This document shows, piece after piece, positions 42,757 to 51,762 of a stretch of 64,000 bases of DNA (position 1 is its first letter; each line of letters opens with the position of its first letter). The translations under genes were made by a program, and so were the position numbers. The notes under the pieces are model-generated. The model did not search any database, had not been told where the DNA came from, and saw only the letters and a list, made by a program, of their open reading frames with translations. The stretch lies in assembly GCF_030812775.1 (NCBI RefSeq), contig NZ_JAUSTI010000005.1:1-64000 (forward strand), written 5' to 3'. The DNA is from Paenibacillus tundrae (GTDB lineage Bacteria > Bacillota > Bacilli > Paenibacillales > Paenibacillaceae).

Positions 42757-44678
42757 GTCTAAACCACATCATTATTCGCAATTTGCGCAAAAATTTGAAA
42801 AATTATTATCTCTATGTTTTTGCACTAATTTTCAGCGTTGCTTTATATTTTTCATTTGTGACATTACAGTACGATTCATCCCTGACAGAAGTGGAGAACT
42901 CCGTTAAAGGTGCAGCTGCTATAGGGACATCATCGGTGCTATTAATCGTCATTGTAGCCATTTTCCTGTTATATGCGAATACGATCTTTATCAAACGTCG
43001 CAGTAAGGAGATTGGATTGTTTCAGCTCATTGGATTAACCAAAGGTAAGATTTTTCGAATTTTGAGTGTAGAGAATTTCATTCTTTATTTCGGTTCTATG
43101 ATTATTGGGGTGTTGATTGGATTCCTTGGATCGAAGCTGATCCTCATGATTTTATTTAAAATTATTGGTGTAGATGCCATTACGAAGTTGGTCTTCTCTC
43201 CGATGGCATTAGTGCAGACGATCATTGTTTTTGTCGCATTGTACATGCTGATCATGTTGATGAACTACACCTTCATTCGAGCACAGAGTATTCTTTCGCT
43301 CTTTCGAGTCTCTTCAACCTCGGAGCAGCGACAAAGCCAGATGTCAATGGGGCAGGTTATCGTAGGTGTATCAGGAATTATCCTCATCGTATTCGGGTAT
43401 GTCTTGTCAGCCAAATTGTTCAGTGGAGCCGCACTCGATATGCAGCAATTGATGGTCACGATGCTTGTGATCCTGTTCTCTGTTATATTGGGCACTTATC
43501 TGTTCTACAAAGGTTCCGTTAGTTTTCTGTTTAATCTGATTCGCAAAAGAAAACAGGGTTACCTATCTATTCATGAGGTGTTGTCGTTATCATCTATTAT
43601 GTTCCGCATGAAGTCGAATGCCTTGTTGCTCACCATTATTACAACGGTTTCGGCTCTTGCCATTGGCATGCTGTCTCTAACATATATTTCATATTATTCG
43701 GCAGAGGCTCAAGCACGAGAGAGTGTGCCAGAGGATTTTTCGTTTGCACAAGCGAATGTGAAGAATCGATTTGTAGCTGAATTGGATCAGCGAGAGATTG
43801 CTTATGAGGTGAAGCACAGACAACCGATTTTCATTGAAATTGATGGAAAAGATATCATGAATGAATCTCAAGGTAAGGAATTTTTGTACAGCAGTGTCGT
43901 GAGCGACCAGATGGTGGATGACTTGGATCTTACCCCGGGTGAAGTGGTCTTTATGGGGTATGGAAACGTCGTTCGGCAATTAATTCCGATTCAGGAGAAA
44001 GGTTCTATTGTTCTGCATGGGATGAAGCATAGTATCGATCAGGAGTTAATTGGAACCTCGAAGCAGGGAGTACTCCCTATGTATTATACGAAAGGAACAC
44101 CGGTCGCCGTGGTGGACGAATCGGTATACCAAGAGCTTCAACAGGATCTCGATCCTAAGCTTCAGGAGGAAGACAAGGCTGATTATTATGGTGTACAGAT
44201 TGTAAGCTCGGCTCAGGCGGAGGAAGCATACACGATCTACAAGGAACTAGACTTACATGTCCCTAATTTCGCTCAGATCGAAATTCGAGACAGTCAGCGC
44301 ACTAATATGGGTCTTATTATGTTTATCGTAGGTTTCTTAGGTCTGACCTTCCTGATTACCTCAGGATGCATTCTATACTTCAAACAAATGAACGAAAGTG
44401 AAGAAGAAAAGCCGAATTATACGATACTGCGCAAGCTCGGCTTCACCCAAGCTGATCTGTTACGTGGTATTCAACTGAAGCAATTGTTTAACTTTGGTAT
44501 CCCGTTAGTGATTGGATTGAGTCATAGTTATTTTGCGGTGAAGTCGGGCTGGTTCTTCTTCGGTACTGAGCTCGTGACACCAATGGTGATCGTGATGATT
44601 GTATATACGATGTTGTATTCAATGTTTGGGTTATTATCTGTCTTGTACTATAAACGTGTGATCATGGAATCACTGTAA
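42753..44678 (+). CDS. ABC transporter permease, BceB-like
   Basis: 641 residues with about ten membrane segments and a large external domain between segments seven and eight (about residues 305-520), the hallmark of BceB-type permeases (FtsX-like halves). The external domain probably contacts the antimicrobial peptide. The start is GTG overlapping the ATPase stop (GTGA). No terminator with a T run follows; a 17-pair hairpin with three G-T pairs lies at 44721-44766. Confidence 0.92.
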   Translation: MSLNHIIIRNLRKNLKNYYLYVFALIFSVALYFSFVTLQYDSSLTEVENSVKGAAAIGTSSVLLIVIVAIFLLYANTIFIKRRSKEIGLFQLIGLTKGKIFRILSVENFILYFGSMIIGVLIGFLGSKLILMILFKIIGVDAITKLVFSPMALVQTIIVFVALYMLIMLMNYTFIRAQSILSLFRVSSTSEQRQSQMSMGQVIVGVSGIILIVFGYVLSAKLFSGAALDMQQLMVTMLVILFSVILGTYLFYKGSVSFLFNLIRKRKQGYLSIHEVLSLSSIMFRMKSNALLLTIITTVSALAIGMLSLTYISYYSAEAQARESVPEDFSFAQANVKNRFVAELDQREIAYEVKHRQPIFIEIDGKDIMNESQGKEFLYSSVVSDQMVDDLDLTPGEVVFMGYGNVVRQLIPIQEKGSIVLHGMKHSIDQELIGTSKQGVLPMYYTKGTPVAVVDESVYQELQQDLDPKLQEEDKADYYGVQIVSSAQAEEAYTIYKELDLHVPNFAQIEIRDSQRTNMGLIMFIVGFLGLTFLITSGCILYFKQMNESEEEKPNYTILRKLGFTQADLLRGIQLKQLFNFGIPLVIGLSHSYFAVKSGWFFFGTELVTPMVIVMIVYTMLYSMFGLLSVLYYKRVIMESL

Positions 44679-44720
44679 ATTAGAGATCAGGAGAAGAGAG
44701 TCTTCTCAGCATGCGTATAA

Positions 44721-44766
44721 ACAGCCTTAGTTCGGGTTCCTACGGGATTACCTGAGCTAAGGTTGT
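44721..44766 (+). terminator. Long hairpin with G-T pairs after the permease gene
   Basis: ACAGCCTTAGTTCGGGT (44721-44737) pairs with ACCTGAGCTAAGGTTGT (44750-44766). All 17 positions pair if three G-T pairs are allowed, which only RNA would do; loop of 12 bases. It is followed by only a weak T stretch. Probable terminator or 3' processing structure of the transporter transcript. Confidence 0.6.
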
Positions 44767-44929
44767 TTAGGAGTTATAAGACACACCCTAGTCATTAACT
44801 AATGGAAAAAAAGGAGGTTCAAGGAAGTTTAGCGAATTAATGATCAGGTGGATGGTACATTACATATGGAAGAAAGCTTCGATGCTGAGGCGATAAGATA
44901 AGAAGTTATAGAAGGGATGGTAGAACAGA

Positions 44930-45355
44930 GTGGTGTCTAATCATAACTTAAATACAAGTACTGCAGAAGATTCTCAGTATGTTCGTCAGCAATTAATAGC
45001 GTATAATGCAAGTCATATATCGACTGAACTCAGAGATCGGTATGAGGAACTAAACTTCCATGTGAAAAATGAGGCTGGCGAGATTGTGGCAGGCATACTC
45101 AGCACACTATGCTGGAACTGGATTGAAATCGACATTTTGTGGGTAAATCCAGAACAGCGTCAACAGGGTTTTGGCTCACAGCTTCTGCTTGAGGTGGAAC
45201 AACTTGCGCGTACGAAACAATGTGACTTTGTTATGCTAAACACATTTTCCTTTCAAGCACCAGAATTTTACAAGAAGCATGGATACACCGTAACGACAGT
45301 TAATCAGAATGCCCCAACAGGGCACACACACTATTATTTTAAGAAAGAACTTTAA
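44930..45355 (+). CDS. GNAT acetyltransferase
   Basis: 141 residues. Strand four and acetyl-CoA loop I-D-I-L-W-V-N-P-E-Q-R-Q-Q-G-F-G-S (near 70-86) and the C-terminal F-Q-A-P-E-F-Y-K-K-H-G-Y are clear. Substrate unknown. The start is one of two adjacent GTG codons (44930/44933) after GAAGGGATGG. A second acetyltransferase follows 46 bases later. Confidence 0.85.
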   Translation: MVSNHNLNTSTAEDSQYVRQQLIAYNASHISTELRDRYEELNFHVKNEAGEIVAGILSTLCWNWIEIDILWVNPEQRQQGFGSQLLLEVEQLARTKQCDFVMLNTFSFQAPEFYKKHGYTVTTVNQNAPTGHTHYYFKKEL

Positions 45356-45401
45356 ATGAGCCATTGTGTAATCGTTTAAGGTCAACAGGGGGTATTCCAT
45401 C

Positions 45402-45839
45402 ATGGTAACTGTAAGAGCTATCGAACTTCAAGACCTGCCAGCATTAAGTCACCTATACAATGAGTTGATGGAGACACCAACGAATGAGGTTCAAATGCAG
45501 AAGATGTTTCGTTATATTCAGCAAAATGGGCATTACTATATCCTCGGAGCGTTCTATGAGGGGAAGCTGGTCGGCTCTGTGATGGGTATTGAGTGTATGG
45601 ATCTGGTAGGTCAGTGCAAACCTTTTATGGTGGTGGAGAATGTGATTGTATCTGAGCAGGTGCGCAGGCAGGGCATCGGCCAGAAGCTTATGCTACAGAT
45701 CGAACGAATCGCGCGAGATCTTGCGTGTGGTTATATGATTCTGGTATCTGGCGATCAACGGAAAGAAGCTCATCAGTTTTATGAGAAGCTAGGGTTTAAG
45801 GATGAGAAGGTACAGGGGTACAGGAAGCAATTTAGCTGA
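45402..45839 (+). CDS. GNAT acetyltransferase
   Basis: 145 residues. Core motif E-N-V-I-V-S-E-Q-V-R-R-Q-G-I-G-Q-K-L (near 82-99) and the end H-Q-F-Y-E-K-L-G-F. It is the eighth GNAT-type reading frame in this window counting the pseudogene. RBS AGGGGG lies before ATG. A terminator follows at 45914. Confidence 0.87.
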   Translation: MVTVRAIELQDLPALSHLYNELMETPTNEVQMQKMFRYIQQNGHYYILGAFYEGKLVGSVMGIECMDLVGQCKPFMVVENVIVSEQVRRQGIGQKLMLQIERIARDLACGYMILVSGDQRKEAHQFYEKLGFKDEKVQGYRKQFS

Positions 45840-45913
45840 TCTCGTCTGAGGCTGTTACATATTCACATGGATTCCAATGGAGCATGCTCACACAAGAGAG
45901 ATTTTATTAGAAA

Positions 45914-45937
45914 AGAGAGCCAAAGGCTCTCTTTTTT
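45914..45937 (+). terminator. Rho-independent terminator
   Basis: AGAGAGCC and GGCTCTCT pair around an AAA loop, followed by a T run. Confidence 0.9.
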
Positions 45938-46165
45938 TGATGTCTCATCTATTGAACATTAATAATCAAGACCCGTCTTGTGCTGATAAGTCGCAACTTA
46001 GTCTTCATCCCAGAACAGATCGTTTAACGTCCTAGAGAGCGCTTTGCATATGGAGATCAATCCAACAAAATAAAATTACCCCTGCCGATAATCTACAAAT
46101 GTTGGTAAAATATACAGAGCTATTGCTGTTTAATGTCTTATGAGTATAAGGAGGTTTTATACATT
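45938..46165. other. Intergenic stretch before rtcB
   Basis: Nothing protein-like or structured stands out. An ATG at 46133 is in frame with rtcB but is upstream of its RBS. A promoter for rtcB should lie here; AT-rich TTGGTAAAATATAC near 46104 contains a possible -10 region, not convincing. Confidence 0.4.
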
Positions 46166-47386
46166 ATGCGTGTGATTGATAACATTAAAGTTTGGGGGGA
46201 ACCGCTGGAGAATGCAGTGAGTCAGGCTGTGACTTGCTCGCAGTATGGAGATGTGCTTGGTGTGGCATTAATGGCAGATCATCATAAAGGATATTCTCAA
46301 CCCATTGGTGGTGTGGTCGCCTACCGTAATATGATTAGTCCTTCAGGTGTGGGATACGATATTGCCTGTGGTAACAAGGCGGTACGTACGAATCTAATGT
46401 GGGATGATATTTCTCACGGGATTGCGAAGATGATGGATGAGATTAATCGGGTCGTTTCATTTGGAGTGGGACGGAACAATCCAACACCGATTGACCACGA
46501 ATTGTTTGATGATACGAGCTGGAAGCTATTTGACACCATCGAGCCCAAGCTAGAGCAGAAGTTAAAGACGCTGGCACGCAACCAACTCGGAACCGTGGGC
46601 AGTGGTAATCATTTTGTTGATATTTTCGTGGAAGAAGCTACGGGCAAAGTGTGGATTGCCAATCACTTCGGAAGTCGTGGATTCGGTCATAAAGTAGCGA
46701 GTGGCTTCCTCAACTTGGCAGCAGGGCGTGAATTCAGTGGGAAGGCGCCTGGTGAGTCGATGGATCAACCCCCTACACTGTTTGACCTAGGTAGCGAAAT
46801 GGGTGATATGTACTGGAAGGCGATGACCCTTGCGGGTAGATATGCATATGCAGGACGTGACTACGTCATCGAACAGGTGCTAGATATCCTCGGAGCTCGC
46901 AGCGAATACGCTGTCCACAACCACCATAACTTTGCATGGAAAGAAGAGCATTTTGGTGAAGAAACGGTTGTAGTAAGAAAAGGTGCAACACCGTTATCCC
47001 CGGGACAGCTTGGTTTCGTTGGAGGCAGCATGGGAGATATCTCGGTCATTGTCGAAGGAATTCACAGCGATGAGAATACGGAGTCTTTCCGTAGCACAGT
47101 ACATGGAGCAGGACGAATTATGAGTCGTACACAGGCTGCTGGCAAAATGAATTATAAGCTCCGCACACGTATGGGCGGAGAGATTAGTGAAGAACAGATG
47201 CATCAAGCCATCCGTGCGTATGGCGTAGAACTGCGTGGCGCAGGAACAGATGAAAGTCCGTTCGTGTATAAGAAGCTGCAGGATGTGCTCCATGCCCATG
47301 CAAGTACCTTGAAAGTGAATCATATTCTACGTCCTGTTGGCGTGGCCATGGCCGGGGGCAATGAGTTTGACCCGTACAAGGATTAA
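46166..47386 (+). CDS. rtcB: RtcB family RNA ligase
   Basis: 406 residues. RtcB joins RNA ends with 2',3'-cyclic phosphate or 3'-phosphate to 5'-OH using GTP and manganese. Conserved metal ligands: C68 in D-I-A-C-G-N, H149 in G-S-G-N-H-F, H167 in N-H-F-G-S-R-G; the guanylylated histidine is H313 in T-V-H-G-A-G-R. AAGGAGG lies eleven bases before the ATG at 46166, so a longer frame to 46133 is rejected. No archease or rtcA/rtcR gene is next to it. Confidence 0.95.
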   Translation: MRVIDNIKVWGEPLENAVSQAVTCSQYGDVLGVALMADHHKGYSQPIGGVVAYRNMISPSGVGYDIACGNKAVRTNLMWDDISHGIAKMMDEINRVVSFGVGRNNPTPIDHELFDDTSWKLFDTIEPKLEQKLKTLARNQLGTVGSGNHFVDIFVEEATGKVWIANHFGSRGFGHKVASGFLNLAAGREFSGKAPGESMDQPPTLFDLGSEMGDMYWKAMTLAGRYAYAGRDYVIEQVLDILGARSEYAVHNHHNFAWKEEHFGEETVVVRKGATPLSPGQLGFVGGSMGDISVIVEGIHSDENTESFRSTVHGAGRIMSRTQAAGKMNYKLRTRMGGEISEEQMHQAIRAYGVELRGAGTDESPFVYKKLQDVLHAHASTLKVNHILRPVGVAMAGGNEFDPYKD

Positions 47387-47407
47387 TGACTAAAGAAGGT
47401 GAACCCA

Positions 47408-48586
47408 TTGAAAAATTGTGCCTTATACAGCTCGCAGTTTGACTTAGAGCAAGTTCATGAGCTTCTTCGGTCATTGTATCCCCAAGATCGGATAGAGCTA
47501 AACGAAGATAAAACACATATTACCGTAACTCAGAAGAAATGGTTTAGCAAAAAAACCAAAGGATTCAACATCATGACGAGTCGAACGCATCCGGAACAAT
47601 TTACAGCTATGATCCAAGGCATGATGAATTTTCTTGGCCAGATCGATGCAAACCATCCTCAGCTCCAGGAGAAAGTATTAATCAAGTGCTCAACCTTGAA
47701 TATGGTTATTGGCATTGAGACGGACGAGGACATATCCGAGGCATTCTTCCATGAGCTGTTGCAACTTGCGGATCAGCTTGATGGGCTGATCTTCTGGGGC
47801 GGTGGCTCTCTATTGAACGCTCAAGGACAATTGTTACTTGATACGAACGGTGATTCAGAAGTTGAAGATTACACAGTAACTGCACATCCAAGCCTACTAG
47901 ATGATGCTCGACCTCAGTCTGCATCTGGCATTCAGCGTAAGGAGCGCTCTGAACGTATTTTGACCGAACAGGGTATTCCGTTCAATCCACATTTGCCTGC
48001 CAGAGCTGGAGATGAACATACGAGAATCCGAACACTTGATGAAGTGGCAAGGCGAGCAGTGGCTCTATGTCTTGCAGCGCTCAAGGGGGAATGTTTGGGT
48101 GCGGGTGAGAGTGCTGAAGATACCGCTGCACTTGTCCAAGAGGTCATTGATAAGTATGATGCAGATTCATTCTTTTCGCCAGCAGAGCGAAGGTTTATTC
48201 ATCAGCATGGAGCGGAGCAGCAGGAGGTAATATCCTTCTCGTGGGGATATGAAGCTTATTATGTTATGCTCTGGGCTCTTGGTTATATTCAAGAATTAGG
48301 GGCTCCAACACAGCTATGTAACGTAGGACAAGCGGTAGGATACTTGCAGCAATGTGACACAATTGAAGAGTTTATATCCCAAGCTTCGTTCCGTAGTGCA
48401 AGTGAAATCCTAGATGAAGCAGATTTAATCTATCGGTATAACTGGGTTTGTGTAGACAGTCGTGTGAAAGGAAGCACGCCACCTGCAGGTTTGAATAGCG
48501 GAGTTGCCTATGAACGCCACCGGGCGTTGAATTGGTTGATCTGTTATCTGGACCAAGAGTGGGATGAAGTTAGAACGGATACGTAG
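47408..48586 (+). CDS. DUF4272-family protein
   Basis: 392 residues. The C-terminal half (about 180-385) shows the DUF4272 pattern: R-K-E-R-S-E-R-I-L-T-E-Q-G-I-P-F, I-R-T-L-D-E-V-A-R-R-A-V-A-L-C-L, S-F-S-W-G-Y-E-A-Y-Y-V-M-L-W-A-L-G. The N-terminal half is unrecognised. Role unknown. A GTG at 47399 is in frame, but AAGAAGGTG lies six bases before the TTG at 47408, so TTG is preferred. It follows rtcB by 21 bases; an operon link is plausible. Confidence 0.75.
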   Translation: MKNCALYSSQFDLEQVHELLRSLYPQDRIELNEDKTHITVTQKKWFSKKTKGFNIMTSRTHPEQFTAMIQGMMNFLGQIDANHPQLQEKVLIKCSTLNMVIGIETDEDISEAFFHELLQLADQLDGLIFWGGGSLLNAQGQLLLDTNGDSEVEDYTVTAHPSLLDDARPQSASGIQRKERSERILTEQGIPFNPHLPARAGDEHTRIRTLDEVARRAVALCLAALKGECLGAGESAEDTAALVQEVIDKYDADSFFSPAERRFIHQHGAEQQEVISFSWGYEAYYVMLWALGYIQELGAPTQLCNVGQAVGYLQQCDTIEEFISQASFRSASEILDEADLIYRYNWVCVDSRVKGSTPPAGLNSGVAYERHRALNWLICYLDQEWDEVRTDT

Positions 48587-48625
48587 GTGCGCTTATGCTC
48601 ATAAACTAAAAATGTAATACGCAAA

Positions 48626-48663
48626 TACCCTCATGCCAATTCAGGAATGGCATGGGGGTGTTT
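48626..48663. terminator. Hairpin between convergent genes
   Basis: TACCCTCATGCCA pairs with TGGCATGGGGGTG (one G-T pair) around a 9-base loop, with T runs of three to four on either side. It could end both the DUF4272 gene and the LacI regulator gene. Confidence 0.6.
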
Positions 48664-48712
48664 GTAATGCCTTTTATAGGGATTGTTTAAGTTGGGCTAA
48701 CTGTAATATAGA

Positions 48713-49753
48713 TCAACCACTATGTCGGCCGAACTGTTCTCGAATAATAACATCTGCGAGAATGAGCTTTTTTTCCACATTACTTTCGGGGTTGATAATG
48801 CGCCACAACATCTGATCCACTGCACGCGCACCAAGTAACTCCTTGTTGACGTTCACACTAGCGAGCACAGGAATGTCGTTGTATACATTATCAAAGCCCG
48901 TGACGACACATTGATCAGGTACACGAATCCCCATGCTTTCTAGCGTCTCAATGGTAGAGAGTGCATAGAAGTCATTGGCGCACACAAATACTTCAGGCAA
49001 ATTAGTTTCGTCAAACAATGAACTGAAGGTCTTGCGGAAGTCCTCCAGATCTGGGCTGCTTAGCTCGGGAATCTGGTTGAGTTCAATTCCATGTCCCATA
49101 AGGACTGAGCTGTAGGCAAGCCAGCGTTCATAGAAGCTGTGTGCATCATGGATGTTACCAACAAACTGGAAACGTTTGAATCCCTTACGAAGCAGGTAGA
49201 GCATAATGTCACGCATCGATGCAAAATTATCTGTGAAAATACTGTCACTATGGAAGACGGGATCTAGATGATCGACCATGACCACAGGTATGCCCAACCG
49301 TTTAATTTCAAGCAGGATCGGTGTGGAGATGGAGCCCACCGTAATAATGCCGCGAATGGCATCTGGATTTAATAACGTGAATAATTGGTCAGCAGAAGGC
49401 TCTGTCAGTGTCAGTATATTAATACCCTTCTGATTGAGCCGGGAGGATATCCCATTGAAGACGGGACCCCAGTACACGGATTCCTGATTCTGATAACGGA
49501 TGTTAGGAAACAAAATCAAAATCGTCCCGCTCCAACGTATGTTTTGTGGATCATTAAGATCATTACTATTGTGGACATCTCCAGATAACGCAGCGTTATC
49601 TTTGAAATATCCAAGCTTGCCGGCGGCTTTAAGGATAACATCCCGTGTCTGGTCACTAACTCCTGATTTTCCAGACAACGCGCGTGAAACCGCAAATTTC
49701 GACAAACCCGTAAAGTGTGCAATTTCCTGGATTGTTACCTTCGTCTTCATCAT
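48713..49753 (-). CDS. LacI-family transcriptional regulator
   Basis: 346 residues. N-terminal LacI helix-turn-helix and hinge (V-T-I-Q-E-I-A-H-F-T-G-L-S, A-V-S-R-A-L-S-G-K, residues 5-50), then a periplasmic-binding-protein-like sugar-sensing domain, with D-H-L-D near 170 and T-G-F-D near 275. It is divergent from the glycan transport operon, so it probably represses it and releases on binding a sugar. The start is the ATG at 49753 or 49750; AAGGA lies upstream. Confidence 0.88.
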   Translation of the reverse strand: MMKTKVTIQEIAHFTGLSKFAVSRALSGKSGVSDQTRDVILKAAGKLGYFKDNAALSGDVHNSNDLNDPQNIRWSGTILILFPNIRYQNQESVYWGPVFNGISSRLNQKGINILTLTEPSADQLFTLLNPDAIRGIITVGSISTPILLEIKRLGIPVVMVDHLDPVFHSDSIFTDNFASMRDIMLYLLRKGFKRFQFVGNIHDAHSFYERWLAYSSVLMGHGIELNQIPELSSPDLEDFRKTFSSLFDETNLPEVFVCANDFYALSTIETLESMGIRVPDQCVVTGFDNVYNDIPVLASVNVNKELLGARAVDQMLWRIINPESNVEKKLILADVIIREQFGRHSG

Positions 49754-50058
49754 ACCATCCTTACACTCGTAGTTCTGCCGTATTGTCTACAACGAATTAT
49801 GAAACTGATTCTAGTATACATGATTAATTTCCTTGAATCGAATTACAGACAGACATTTCAAAAGGATAGCTCTAGGTAGATTTAAGCGGATAGTGAAATC
49901 CATAGATGAGAGATGTTGAACGAAAATTAAAGCGAATTTTGTCTAAAAAATTATGGTTTGTTATTTTAAATAAATAACAAAAACAAAAATAAAGGTTGGT
50001 TATGCATTCGTGTGTACTCAATGGGTGATATAGATAATATGCTTTAAAATAAGCGTTT
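49754..50058. other. AT-rich divergent control region, first part
   Basis: No gene. AT-rich, including TTTGTTATTT and AAATAACAAA at 49957-49966 and 49972-49981, a perfect 10-base inverted repeat with a five-base spacer. Together with the palindrome at 50059 and the site at 50114 it forms a cluster of candidate operators for the LacI-type regulator and its own promoter. Confidence 0.45.
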
Positions 50059-50074
50059 CAATTACCTGTAATTG
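50059..50074. promoter_or_regulatory. Palindromic operator candidate
   Basis: CAATTACCTGTAATTG: seven-base arms with a two-base centre, perfectly symmetrical. It lies about 40 bases upstream of the promoter at 50116, directly behind AAGCGTTT. It may be an operator of the local LacI regulator or an activator site. Confidence 0.5.
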
Positions 50075-50113
50075 CATTCTAACAGAAGAAATAGAAAATG
50101 TTAACAACAAAAA

Positions 50114-50144
50114 TGTTGACGCTTACATTATGCTATGTTAAATT
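50114..50144 (+). promoter_or_regulatory. Promoter with overlapping cre site, glycan transport operon
   Basis: TTGACG (50116-50121) and TAAATT (50139-50144) are 17 bases apart, a plausible sigma-A promoter. TGTTGACGCTTACA (50114-50127) covers the -35 box; its reverse strand TGTAAGCGTCAACA matches 13 of 14 positions of the cre consensus. Binding by CcpA there would block the polymerase, so catabolite repression of the operon is inferred. The site may also serve the divergent LacI-type regulator. Confidence 0.65.
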
Positions 50145-50278
50145 TTGTTTGTCAAAACCAAACGAGAAAATAACAAACGGTGGTGGTCATGTATTTTCTT
50201 TAGGGCATATGGGAGGTATCGGTATCGGTTTCGGTTTGTCCATGATTTGTAAACACATTTGGGGAGGTTGTTCTAATC

Positions 50279-51655
50279 ATGATTAGAAAACGGAGCTTTT
50301 TTCCTATTCTTTTATTGGTGTTCATGCTTATTGTATCCGCTTGCAGTGGAGGGGGAACAGCGCAGAACGCCACGGAACAGGAAGGTACGGCGAATTCAGG
50401 CAATACCACAGAAACGGTAGAAGCAAGCACAGAGGCTGAAGAGCCTGCAGCTGATGTTCCGAATCTGAATGGTCGTGTCATTAAGATTGCAGCATGGTGG
50501 GATCTGAAACCGGCTGGAGAGACTGCGTCGGATAAAGCACGTCTGGACAAAATTGCTGAGGTTGAGAAAAAATACAACGTGACCATTGAATTCGTGAATG
50601 TACCGTTTGAAGAGTACATGAACAAATTCACAACGACTGCTCTTGCTGGCGAGCCGTTTGCGGATATTGTACAGATGGAATATAAATCTGCACTCCCGGC
50701 TGTACTGAAAGGGCAGTTATTGCCGATTTCTGAGTTTACCACTAGTGAGAACAACATCAATCAGGAAGCTAACCTGATGACTAGATTCCCGTCCATTGCA
50801 GGTAATGATTACGCATTTGACTCACCGACAAGTATTGGTCTGGGTCTTCACTATAACCGTGATTTATTCAAGAAGCTATCGCTGCCTGATCCACAGGAAC
50901 TGTACAACAACGGTGAGTGGACTTGGGATAAATTCATGGAACTTGCGAAACAAGCAACCAAAGATACGGATAACGATGGCAAAATTGATGTCTATGGATA
51001 TTCGGGTTGGGTAATCGATGCACTGCGTCACTTTACGGCAGCCAATGGCGGTACGATCGTAGATGACGAGAATTCCAAAGAAGGCTTGTCTGATCCGAAA
51101 ACGATTGAAGCAGCTGAATTTATCAAACGCTTGTATAACGTGGAGAATGTTGTGAAAGTGAAAACAGGCGACAAAACGAACTGGGAAGAAAGCAACACAT
51201 TCAAGGACGGAGACGTTGCTCTTTTCACTGCGGCAGAATGGCAATTAGGGGATCTGACCTTCGCTGCTGGCGTAGTACCTATTCCGAATGGTCCTCAGGG
51301 TGATAAGTCTGTAACGTATGCAAACAATGCGGCAGCAGCGAAGTTCATTCCCAAAGGTGTAGAAGATCCGAAGATTGTATACCAAATCTATGAAGAGACC
51401 TTCGACATTCCACAGATTGAAGAATACCCAGGGCAAGATTACCTGGAAAGTCTCTACTCAGATGAGAAGGACATCGCGATGATTCGTGAGCATATTGCTG
51501 GCACAGGTCGCATCTTGCTGGATGATGCCTATGCAGGTTATCCAATCGGTGATTATGTAAACGATATCATCAAAAACAATGCCTCTGTTACGGCAACAGC
51601 AGAGAAGTATAAAGCACAGGCTCAAGCTGCTGTGGATAAGCTCAGTAAACAATAA
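50279..51655 (+). CDS. ABC transporter sugar-binding lipoprotein
   Basis: 458 residues, lipobox V-S-A-C with C22 as acylation site, then a long Thr/Glu-rich linker and a MalE-type type-1 solute-binding fold. A D-T-D-N-D-G-K-I-D calcium-type loop lies near residue 230, common in Paenibacillus binding proteins. GGGGAGG precedes the ATG. It is the first gene of a long transport operon; a hairpin at 51670-51703 behind it may stabilise its message relative to the downstream genes. Confidence 0.9.
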   Translation: MIRKRSFFPILLLVFMLIVSACSGGGTAQNATEQEGTANSGNTTETVEASTEAEEPAADVPNLNGRVIKIAAWWDLKPAGETASDKARLDKIAEVEKKYNVTIEFVNVPFEEYMNKFTTTALAGEPFADIVQMEYKSALPAVLKGQLLPISEFTTSENNINQEANLMTRFPSIAGNDYAFDSPTSIGLGLHYNRDLFKKLSLPDPQELYNNGEWTWDKFMELAKQATKDTDNDGKIDVYGYSGWVIDALRHFTAANGGTIVDDENSKEGLSDPKTIEAAEFIKRLYNVENVVKVKTGDKTNWEESNTFKDGDVALFTAAEWQLGDLTFAAGVVPIPNGPQGDKSVTYANNAAAAKFIPKGVEDPKIVYQIYEETFDIPQIEEYPGQDYLESLYSDEKDIAMIREHIAGTGRILLDDAYAGYPIGDYVNDIIKNNASVTATAEKYKAQAQAAVDKLSKQ

Positions 51656-51669
51656 CTACAGCAATAATG

Positions 51670-51710
51670 GGGGTACCTCGTATCTAAGATGCAGGAGTAC
51701 CCCTCTTCCT
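51670..51710 (+). terminator. Intra-operon hairpin, partial terminator or mRNA stabiliser
   Basis: GGGGTAC (51670-51676) pairs with GTACCCC (51697-51703), extended by two more pairs with a bulge. No strong T run follows. Such hairpins behind binding-protein genes often favour high binding-protein output; here inferred. Confidence 0.5.
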
Positions 51711-51762
51711 AAATTCCAAAAAAGGAACGCTGGCATCAGCCTTGATGAGGAGGACTCGTAGG

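Noticed and set aside
44830..44900. Short frame ending D-A-E-A-I-R before the acetyltransferase gene
   Set aside because: May be a gene remnant, but it is too short to name and has no matching upstream part.
50098..50286. 62-codon frame between the LacI gene and the binding-protein gene
   Set aside because: It lies across the promoter, its end overlaps the binding-protein start, it has no RBS, and its composition is not protein-like.
50200..50760. Long minus-strand frame opposite the binding-protein gene
   Set aside because: Ser/Ala-rich shadow of the coding strand; the plus-strand gene has a clear lipobox and RBS.
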